Positions 42,710-49,099 of a stretch of DNA of 49,099 nt are shown here, one piece after another; position 1 is the stretch's first letter; each line of letters begins with the position of its first letter. Under the pieces are notes generated by a model. That model saw only the letters and a list, made by a program, of their open reading frames with translations. It searched no databases and had not been told where the DNA came from. The DNA is taken from the NCBI GenBank assembly GCA_019058425.1, contig JAHPYZ010000029.1:1-49099 (forward strand). The letters are read 5' to 3'. Source of the stretch: Promethearchaeota archaeon (lineage in GTDB: Archaea > Asgardarchaeota > Lokiarchaeia > Sigyniarchaeales > SOKP01). Both the position numbers and the translations under genes were made by a program.

Positions 42710-43819
42710 TTAATCATTTTCTGATTTTTCATCCTTCTCTTTTTGTTCTTTATTAAATTCCTCAACCTTCTTCATAACAGACTCAGAGGGGGATGTTGGT
42801 AAAGGAATTTTTTCATAAACCTCAATAAATTTAATATCATCTATTTCATCAGCCATATGAGTTTGAAGATCCATTGCTAAGCCAAATTTGACGTAAGTTA
42901 AATTTTGAAAAAGGAACATTTTTGGAATAGTAATCTCAAGAGTTTTACTCTTAGGAATATAACTTACTTGAAACTCAGATATATTGTCTTTCGGAATTCC
43001 TTTGTTAATCATGAAGTATTCAATCTTTTCATTAAAATCTTCGATTTTATCTATCGCTTCTAAATTATAATCAATACTTTGTCCCGCTAAAGGGTGATTA
43101 TAATCTATAATTACTCTTCCTTGTAGAACATTTGTTATTGTACCCCTCTGGGTTTGCCCTTGAGATTGCTTAATAAATTCTTTTCCAATTTCAGGATTTT
43201 TTCCTTCATTTAATTTCCTAAATTTTGCTATCCCAATTCTTTCAATTTTTTGGGGATCTCGTTTTCCAAAAGCTTTAGTAGGGGGGATCCTAACAGATTT
43301 TTTTTCAAAGAAGTTCATTTCTTTTATAGTTTCAGTTAAACCTTCATTTACAAATCCTGGTTTTCCCACAATAACGAATTCTGGAGCATAATATCCTTGC
43401 TGTGCTCTATTTTCATCATAAATATTAGCTTTTTTTGCATCCTCTTCAGAGGAAACTCTAAAAATCTGACCTTTCTGGGTTCGAGCAGTTATATTAACGA
43501 GAACAAAATCGCCTTCTTCTAATTTCTTTCCTTGTAATTTGGATTTCTTCTGTTCTAATATTTTTATCTGTTCTTGCAATTTCTTATCTTCATCTTCTTC
43601 CTTCTTAATTTCTTCTGTTTCGCCTTCTTTACTTCCTTGTTGTAATAGTTCTTTAGCACTTTCTATTATTTTTTCAGCTGTGGCTTTCCCAATTCCTTTT
43701 AACTCAGTTAAATCTTCTAGTTTCGAGTTTGCTAATTTTTCTACGGAATTTATTCCTGCTTCTTTTAACGTGTCAACTTTTTTACCAAGACCTTTGACAT
43801 CTTCTAGTTTAAGAGACAT
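42710..43819 (-). CDS. HhH-domain FKBP-type peptidyl-prolyl isomerase (SlyD-like)
   Basis: 369 residues. Residues 1-60 are two helix-hairpin-helix motifs (LEDVKGLGKKVDTLKEAGI; LKGIGKATAEKIIESA), which bind DNA or RNA. A Glu/Lys coiled coil follows (about 65-100). The FKBP domain (about 103-270) contains GDFVLVNITARTQKGQIF, NFFEKKSVRIPPTKAFG and the SlyD-type insert with VIIDYNHPLAGQSIDY. A C-terminal domain as in archaeal long FKBPs and an acidic tail (EQKEKDEKSEND) complete it. FKBPs isomerise prolyl bonds and act as chaperones. The nucleic-acid-binding N-terminus is an unusual addition that suggests work at ribosomes or on chromatin. Confidence 0.9.
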   Translation of the reverse strand: MSLKLEDVKGLGKKVDTLKEAGINSVEKLANSKLEDLTELKGIGKATAEKIIESAKELLQQGSKEGETEEIKKEEDEDKKLQEQIKILEQKKSKLQGKKLEEGDFVLVNITARTQKGQIFRVSSEEDAKKANIYDENRAQQGYYAPEFVIVGKPGFVNEGLTETIKEMNFFEKKSVRIPPTKAFGKRDPQKIERIGIAKFRKLNEGKNPEIGKEFIKQSQGQTQRGTITNVLQGRVIIDYNHPLAGQSIDYNLEAIDKIEDFNEKIEYFMINKGIPKDNISEFQVSYIPKSKTLEITIPKMFLFQNLTYVKFGLAMDLQTHMADEIDDIKFIEVYEKIPLPTSPSESVMKKVEEFNKEQKEKDEKSEND

Positions 43820-44011
43820 TTCAACTCAACAAAGTTTAATTTTAAAAGTAGAGTCACATAAAATTAAGTTGTAGAATATTTGATTACTTTTAGATTTTAC
43901 TAAAATACTGAATTCCTTATGATACTGGCTTGAAACTTTTATCTTTTTGAATTAAAATATAGAATATGTGAATGGTAATAATTAAATAATTCTGTTTGAT
44001 TTAATATATCC

Positions 44012-44947
44012 ATGAGTACGAAATTATTTAATGTTAGAAATTATGATGATACTGTTGAATTTTCTTCTTTATTAGAATTATACAATAAAATGTCAAGGCA
44101 TCTAAATTCCGCAGCTATAGAAATTAATGAAGATTATGCTTCAGTAATTTTGAGTAGTAACCCGAACTTAAAACAAAATTCTCTGATCTTTGGAAAAGAG
44201 CAAGATGACATTCTTGGTTTTGCTAGTATAATGCAACTTCCTTTTTTTAAGGACGAATGGTTTGTAATATATGGTATGGAAATCGAATATCTTAATTCAG
44301 AGCTTCCAGGAGAGTTAATTGAGGAAATATTGAATCTTGGAGAAAAAAATACTATACCAGAACTCTATATTTCAACTTCTGGAGAATTATCAAGGCAATT
44401 TAATGACAAATTGGAAATGTTAGGTTTTAAACCAATTCATTTCTATTTTACTTTGTTTTTAGATGATTATAATCGATTTACCCCCCCAGACACACCACAT
44501 GGGATTCATATAAGAAATCGAGAGGAGATCGATGATTACAAAAGTGTGGTTCAGGTAATAAATGAGGCATTTAAGGATTCTTTCCTGTGGAGTGACGTAA
44601 AAGTAGGGAAATGGAAAAGAACGCATGAAAAATTTAAAGAAAATCATGTTGTTGGCTATGCTATTGCTTATGAAGATACTAAAGTTGTTGGATTTTGTCA
44701 GAGTTATTTTAATCCTAATAAAGAGCTCATTGGAACAATAAATACTTTAGGGGTTCTTCCTAGTTATCACCACCGTGGAATTGGAAGTGCACTTTTTGCT
44801 TCTAGAGTCGAATTTCTTCGAGATAAAGGATGTAATAGAATAAGTCTACCAGTTGATGCCAAGAATGAAAGAGCTTTAAAGCTCTATGAAAAATTTGGCT
44901 TTTATCAGAAAAAGAATTTAACTGAGAGAACATATAAGCTTATATAA
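44012..44947 (+). CDS. GNAT-family N-acetyltransferase (double-length)
   Basis: 311 residues, about twice a single GNAT domain. The C-terminal half is a clear GNAT: VVGFCQSYFN, then NTLGVLPSYHHRGIGSALFASRVEFL, whose R-G-I-G loop binds acetyl-CoA, and NERALKLYEKFGF. The N-terminal half (FGKEQDDILGFASIM...) looks like a degenerate copy, as in MshD-like tandem GNATs. The acceptor is unknown. It ends 1 nt from the convergent radical SAM gene. Confidence 0.88.
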   Translation: MSTKLFNVRNYDDTVEFSSLLELYNKMSRHLNSAAIEINEDYASVILSSNPNLKQNSLIFGKEQDDILGFASIMQLPFFKDEWFVIYGMEIEYLNSELPGELIEEILNLGEKNTIPELYISTSGELSRQFNDKLEMLGFKPIHFYFTLFLDDYNRFTPPDTPHGIHIRNREEIDDYKSVVQVINEAFKDSFLWSDVKVGKWKRTHEKFKENHVVGYAIAYEDTKVVGFCQSYFNPNKELIGTINTLGVLPSYHHRGIGSALFASRVEFLRDKGCNRISLPVDAKNERALKLYEKFGFYQKKNLTERTYKLI

Positions 44948-44948
44948 A

Positions 44949-46061
44949 TTAAGAAACTGGTTTCCATAGAATCCCCAATTTATCTGCATAGTCTCTAACT
45001 TCTTGAATTTCATGGGATGTTGGTCTCCGATTAATTTCTTCATAGTTAAATGCCTTATATTGAGGTCTATATTGCCCCATGATATTCATTACAGCCTTGG
45101 GGAGTTCTTCTGCTACATAATCTAATATTGGCTTAGAACAGCATTCAACGTGGTTTGGCATTACTAAATGTCTAATACAAATTTCTCCACTTCCTTCATC
45201 ATGAACTCGTTTATGGTTTCTAGCAATTACATCAAAATAGTTATCAATACCAGAATATTTTTTTCCGCATTCATTATTGCCATATTTAAAATCGGGTAAC
45301 CAGAAATCCATAAAATCAATAATTAATGACAGTGATTTATCTGTTAAGAAGAAATTTGAATTCCATAATTGACAGATGTTAGATTTTTGAAATTTTAAGC
45401 TTCCTACGATTGTGTGAATATTTGGAATAGGATCTCCTCCAACATAATTAATATTTATTGCTCCTTTATCAACAAGTTTTTCAGCTATAGATGCCAATTG
45501 AATTGTATTAACTCTCTGAGAAATATCTGAAATATCTTTTTTTCCTTTCCAGGCTTGAGAAATATCACAATTTTGACAAAAAACACATCCAAAATTACAT
45601 CCTTGGAAAAAAATTGTGCCACTTGGGATAAGAACAGGCTCTTCCCCCATATGAAGGAATGCGGATGACACATAAGAATCTTTTGAAATTAAACAGAATC
45701 CTTTTTCACCACTTATACGATTTGCTTCACACTGTCTCTCACAGAAAACACACTTAACTAAATATTTTATTGCAATCGTTTCAGCGAGAGTTATATAGTT
45801 GATTTGTTGAACTACACGATCTTTCAAAATTTTTGAGTCTTTATCAAGAAGTTCATTAAATTCAAGTGATTTCTCTTTTAGTTGTACTTCAAGCTTTTCT
45901 ACGGGATCGCTTAAATCAAAATCACATTTTATACTTTTTGCGAGTAAATATCGTGCAATTTGCGTTCCATCAATTATTCCTCTATATTTAGAAAAGCGTT
46001 TAATTATTTCTTCGTTTTGCCAAACTGTCATTGAATCCGGTCGAAGAACTCTAAAGACCAT
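44949..46061 (-). CDS. PflA-like radical SAM activating enzyme
   Basis: 370 residues. The radical SAM site is FFQGCNFGCVFCQNCDIS (C-x3-C-x2-C), followed by NYVGGDPIPN. An upstream CVFCERQC...GFC set (about residue 101) matches the extra cysteines of the PflA-like 'GNAT-associated/uncharacterised' group (pattern also seen in AmmeMemoRadiSam proteins). It uses SAM to make a radical, commonly on a glycyl-radical enzyme; none is in the window. The substrate is unknown. The C-terminus EEINRRPTSHEIQEVRDYADKLGI is typical of this subfamily. Confidence 0.87.
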   Translation of the reverse strand: MVFRVLRPDSMTVWQNEEIIKRFSKYRGIIDGTQIARYLLAKSIKCDFDLSDPVEKLEVQLKEKSLEFNELLDKDSKILKDRVVQQINYITLAETIAIKYLVKCVFCERQCEANRISGEKGFCLISKDSYVSSAFLHMGEEPVLIPSGTIFFQGCNFGCVFCQNCDISQAWKGKKDISDISQRVNTIQLASIAEKLVDKGAININYVGGDPIPNIHTIVGSLKFQKSNICQLWNSNFFLTDKSLSLIIDFMDFWLPDFKYGNNECGKKYSGIDNYFDVIARNHKRVHDEGSGEICIRHLVMPNHVECCSKPILDYVAEELPKAVMNIMGQYRPQYKAFNYEEINRRPTSHEIQEVRDYADKLGILWKPVS

Positions 46062-46305
46062 AATAGATCAAATATTTTAAACTATATTACTGTATAGAAA
46101 ATGTTTATTTATATTTAATTCTGTAATAATATGAAAACTATGGTTCTTAGGAATAAATTATAGACAAATTTTCTCTTGGTATCAAAATCACAAAATCATT
46201 TAATAAAAGTTTGGTAAATCACCTTTACTTAAACAATCTTAATATTATAACTAACTCATTATGTTTTAGTAGTATTTAAAAGTAAAAAAATAAAGTTCCA
46301 TTATT

Positions 46306-47334
46306 ATGAGTCTGATTAGATTTATATTAAAAAGACTCCTCTCAATTATTCCCGTAATTTTTGGAGTTTTAACACTAACTTTTATTTTATCTAGAGTGAT
46401 GCCTGGTGATCCTGTCATAGCATTATTGCAAGCACGAAATACACCTAACATTAATCCAATTTTAATTGCACAACAGCGACATGAATTAGGTCTTGATCAA
46501 CCAATAATTATCCAATACTTTAGATATTTTTCAGATTTATTTAAAGGGAATTGGGGGCTCTCCGTCTCGATTTCTAGAGGAACTCCAGTATGGGACCTTA
46601 TAATAAGACGCCTTCCTCGAACTGTAGATCTTTCAATTTTTGCAATCTTACTAGCATCATATTTAGGAATTAGAATTGGTGTGATTTCAGCAACTCACAG
46701 AAATAAAGCCAGAGATACTTTATTTAGGGGAGTTGCATTAATAGGCGTTTCATTACCAGTATTCTTTTTAGGCATGTTATTACAATATACTTTCGGCTAT
46801 ATATTGAATATCTTTCCGATGGTTGGTTATAAACAAATTCAATATCCAGATCCTCCTTTTATAACTGGATTTTTCTTAATTGACTCATTAATGGGTGGAT
46901 ATCATTATTTAGCTGTTGACTATATATGGCACCTAACATTGCCTGTTTTTTGTTTATCTTTTAATACACTTGCTTCTATACTCAGACTAACGCGCTCAAG
47001 CATGCTAGAGGTGTTGGAACAAGATTATGTGAGAACGGCTCGAGCAAAGGGGTGTAAAGAGAAAGACATAATTCGTACTCATGCTTTAAAAAATGCACTT
47101 ATTTCAACAATAACAATAATTGGATTAAATTTTGCATACTTATTATCTGGAGCTGTGTTAGTAGAAACTACTTTTGGAATATATGGAATAGGTTTAACTC
47201 TAGTAGACGCAATTAGATACGCCGATTATTGGGTTTTAAATGGTATTGTATTTGTGATTACAATAATATTTGTCCTAACTACATTAATAACTGATATTTT
47301 TTGTGGTATTCTGGATCCTAGGATAAGATTTTAA
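46306..47334 (+). CDS. DppB-type ABC transporter permease (orphan)
   Basis: 342 residues, six membrane helices. The N-terminus FILKRLLSIIPVIFGVLTLTF and RVMPGDPV are the DppB/OppB signature. The cytoplasmic EAA loop (YVRTARAKGCKEKDIIRTHALKNAL) contacts the ATPase. Such permeases import peptides or nickel with a DppC partner, two ATPases and a binding protein. None of these follows: the next gene is on the opposite strand 53 nt away. The subunit must pair with genes elsewhere, or it is a leftover. Confidence 0.92.
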   Translation: MSLIRFILKRLLSIIPVIFGVLTLTFILSRVMPGDPVIALLQARNTPNINPILIAQQRHELGLDQPIIIQYFRYFSDLFKGNWGLSVSISRGTPVWDLIIRRLPRTVDLSIFAILLASYLGIRIGVISATHRNKARDTLFRGVALIGVSLPVFFLGMLLQYTFGYILNIFPMVGYKQIQYPDPPFITGFFLIDSLMGGYHYLAVDYIWHLTLPVFCLSFNTLASILRLTRSSMLEVLEQDYVRTARAKGCKEKDIIRTHALKNALISTITIIGLNFAYLLSGAVLVETTFGIYGIGLTLVDAIRYADYWVLNGIVFVITIIFVLTTLITDIFCGILDPRIRF

Positions 47335-47387
47335 AATAATATGTTTAATATCTCAAAACTTTAATAATTTATATTGAGTTAAATTAA

Positions 47388-48116
47388 TTAAATCTCAAAA
47401 GAGAGCCACTCGATAATATTAGATAGAAATTTAAGATTATCTCCAGCATCTAATCCGAAATCATCTTCTAGAAGCCAATCTGATGAACCAATTGTAACAC
47501 ATCTTCCGCTATAGAAATCAGAAACAACACATATAGGTACTGGCCCCAAAGCACCAACTTCATCGTCACTATAATATCTAAATTCAGCTTTCTCAGAGGT
47601 TACGATTAAATCTTCTACTTCCTCCTCTGTAAGTGTAAAAAAGGTGCAATTTGGTAAGACTAATTCTGAAATTCCTTCAGTTATGGGATGATTAAATAAT
47701 TCTGTTACCAAAATGTTTTTCTTTTTAATGAGATAATTTGAAGGTGCTTCTTGAATGACACCATTCCAAAATCTTCTGACTCCAGTCATTTTATATAAGA
47801 CTCTAATAGAGCCCTGTTTCATGGGTATATCTTTATCTCCCCCATCTCCACTAGTTAAAAGAAGTCCTCCACCTTCTCCAACATATTTTTTAATTGCACG
47901 CAATTCATCAACAGAAAATTTATCTCCTTTCCTATCTTTAGAATGTTGAATATTTCCTATGAAAAGAATATCAAAGTCTTCAAGCATATCAAATTCTATA
48001 GGACCTTCATTTTTATCAATGTAACTAATTTCAAAATCATCTTCTCCTAAGGCGAACTCTGGAAATTCTTCTAGTTTTTCTTTATGTGATAAATCCACTA
48101 TAATTTCATAAGGCAT
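47388..48116 (-). CDS. GIFT/GATase1-like domain protein
   Basis: 242 residues, soluble. Alternating strands and helices: YEIIVDLSHKE, FDILFIGNIQHSK, ELRAIKKYVGEGGGLLLTSGDGGD, then HPITEG and RCVTIGSSDWL. The GGGLLL(x)SG turn after a 'D-E-L-x-x-x-x-x-Y-V' helix is the pattern of the GIFT domain shared by IFT52 and GldG/DUF4350 proteins, a class-I glutamine amidotransferase-like fold. The catalytic Cys-His pair of true amidotransferases is absent, so a binding role is likely. It stands alone. Confidence 0.7.
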   Translation of the reverse strand: MPYEIIVDLSHKEKLEEFPEFALGEDDFEISYIDKNEGPIEFDMLEDFDILFIGNIQHSKDRKGDKFSVDELRAIKKYVGEGGGLLLTSGDGGDKDIPMKQGSIRVLYKMTGVRRFWNGVIQEAPSNYLIKKKNILVTELFNHPITEGISELVLPNCTFFTLTEEEVEDLIVTSEKAEFRYYSDDEVGALGPVPICVVSDFYSGRCVTIGSSDWLLEDDFGLDAGDNLKFLSNIIEWLSFEI

Positions 48117-48354
48117 TGTGATACATTGCTATTTTTTTATTTTCTATTGATTAGTATAAATTTTAATTTTTAATCCCAAGTTCTATTAAGAGATAATCCT
48201 TCTAGCTTAAGAATATATAATATAATTTTATAAAGTTATGCTAAATATCTTATTAAATATTTTCTTTTAAATTTTTTTAAATAAATACTCTAATGGATAA
48301 AACTTAAATAAGAAGATGAGAACTTTTGAGAAAAAATTTTAAAAAGGAACAGAT

Positions 48355-49047
48355 TTAGATCGGTATGAACTCTCGGTCGGCAGGTTTATCTTTATAGATT
48401 ATACCAATATCTATGCCATTCCCACTGGCCATATCTCGAATCATTGAAGCAGTAATTGCTTTTTTTATAATTTCTTTACCCTCTTCAATAGTTAAATTGT
48501 CTTTATACTTTGCTTCTAACACACCATAAGAAAAATTTTGACCACTTCCTACCGCACAATACTTTTCTGGTAATATAGAACCATAAGCGCTAATAGCTAA
48601 GAGTGTAGGTCCTTCTTCTTCAGTAACTCCACCTAACATTAATCCAACTTCAAAAGGGAACATTTTATTTTGATATAAAATATTTGATAACATCTTTCCT
48701 GCAGATTTAACTAAAATTGGTTTATTTTCATGTCCTAATTGGAAAATGGTAGTTTCAGCTTTTAAAATATCAACAAGGTATAAGGCATCTGCTACTCCGC
48801 CAGCAATTGTCATATACATGTGATCTTGAATCTTATGTAATTTTTCAGCTGTTTTACTTGATACAAAATATGCCATCGATGCTCTTTTGTCGGTTCCTAA
48901 AATAACCGCATCTTTGCAAAGTAATCCAACTGTTGTGGTTCCTGTTTTTAACGTTTGAGCGCTATTTTTTTGAGATTGTAAAATATCACTCCTGGAATTT
49001 CCAATTAATTCAGAATTCACTGGCTTTAATAAATCTTCTTTTCTCAT
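48355..49047 (-). CDS. psmB: 20S proteasome beta subunit
   Basis: 230 residues. After a propeptide of about 36 residues the sequence reads LKTGTTTVGLLCKD; self-cleavage before the first Thr of TTTVG would expose the catalytic N-terminal Thr. The catalytic Asp (GTDKRASM) and Lys (the Lys of DKRAS) are present, with the later GSGQNFSYGVLE and RDMASGNGIDIG motifs. The subunit forms the inner rings of the archaeal proteasome. The propeptide is longer than the common archaeal ~10 residues. A TATA box lies about 28 nt upstream. Confidence 0.96.
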   Translation of the reverse strand: MRKEDLLKPVNSELIGNSRSDILQSQKNSAQTLKTGTTTVGLLCKDAVILGTDKRASMAYFVSSKTAEKLHKIQDHMYMTIAGGVADALYLVDILKAETTIFQLGHENKPILVKSAGKMLSNILYQNKMFPFEVGLMLGGVTEEEGPTLLAISAYGSILPEKYCAVGSGQNFSYGVLEAKYKDNLTIEEGKEIIKKAITASMIRDMASGNGIDIGIIYKDKPADREFIPI

Positions 49048-49070
49048 AATTTCATTAAAGAACTCTTGTT

Positions 49071-49080
49071 TTTATAATTT
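49071..49080 (-). promoter_or_regulatory. TATA box of psmB
   Basis: The minus strand reads AAATTATAAA centred about 28 nt upstream of the psmB ATG, again the leaderless spacing. Positional evidence only. Confidence 0.45.
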
Positions 49081-49099
49081 TTTTTAATTTTTTATTAAT

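Noticed and set aside
1..49099. CRISPR arrays, rRNA genes, insertion sequences, origins
   Set aside because: No regularly spaced repeats, rRNA segments, transposase motifs or replication-initiator boxes were seen. The only repeat-like elements are those listed.

Overview
The window is AT-rich (roughly 30% G+C by eye) and archaeal. It carries a KH-beta-CASP ribonuclease (aCPSF1/FttA), a 20S proteasome beta subunit, an archaeal-type EF-2 and TATA boxes placed for leaderless transcripts. It also carries eukaryote-like parts: a roadblock/Ras-type GTPase fusion, a gelsolin-like domain, longin/roadblock-like proteins and ITPK-like ATP-grasp kinases. Together these point to an Asgard archaeon, most likely a Lokiarchaeia-type lineage. 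The assignment is inferred from gene content only.

Layout. (a) 1-4.4 kb: an edge-truncated gene, a NikR-like regulator, a parvulin isomerase, a 7TM protein, a longin-like protein and a DUF4139-like protein split into two reading frames. (b) 4.5-6.3 kb: a decayed HNH-like gene that runs antisense into a tRNA with two apparent introns, followed by a 148-nt nested-stem structure that looks like an undescribed structured RNA. (c) 6.3-14 kb: housekeeping genes (HD dNTPase, NapH-like polyferredoxin, aCPSF1, PurN) and an EF-2 paralogue that lacks the diphthamide loop. (d) 14.1-29.5 kb, minus strand: a 13-gene chemosensory operon (longin-like protein, CheW, CheY, CheA, two unknowns, CheW-CheC-CheC fusion, gelsolin-like protein, CheR, CheB, CheD, CheC, roadblock-GTPase, second CheB). 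(e) 30-36.8 kb: a zinc-ribbon/roadblock-like protein, tRNA-Gly, a PAS histidine kinase, two DUF998 proteins, a nicotinamidase, an LMW-PTP and an UppP-like phosphatase. (f) 36.8-42.7 kb: myo-inositol-1-phosphate synthase with four ATP-grasp kinase-like genes and a HAD phosphatase with a very basic tail. (g) 42.7-49 kb: HhH-FKBP, GNAT, a radical SAM protein, a lone DppB-type permease, a GIFT/GATase-like protein and PsmB.

How the genes fit together. The most striking unit is the chemosensory operon. It has the full CheA-CheW-CheY phosphorelay and the full adaptation set (CheR, two CheB, CheD, three CheC domains), but no chemoreceptor and no archaellum or CheF gene in view. Instead it contains a GTPase fused to its own roadblock domain, a longin-like protein and a gelsolin-like protein. 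I infer that its output may be a small-GTPase/actin-type cytoskeleton rather than a flagellar motor, comparable in logic to bacterial Frz-MglA/MglB.

The second unit is the inositol cluster. INO1 makes inositol-3-phosphate, and several ITPK-like ATP-grasp proteins beside it could phosphorylate it further, so a prokaryotic inositol (poly)phosphate pathway is plausible. Smaller points are the EF-2 paralogue without a diphthamide site, the nested-stem RNA, a CheB that appears to start at ATT overlapping the cheR stop codon, and a perfect 12-bp hairpin inside the che operon.
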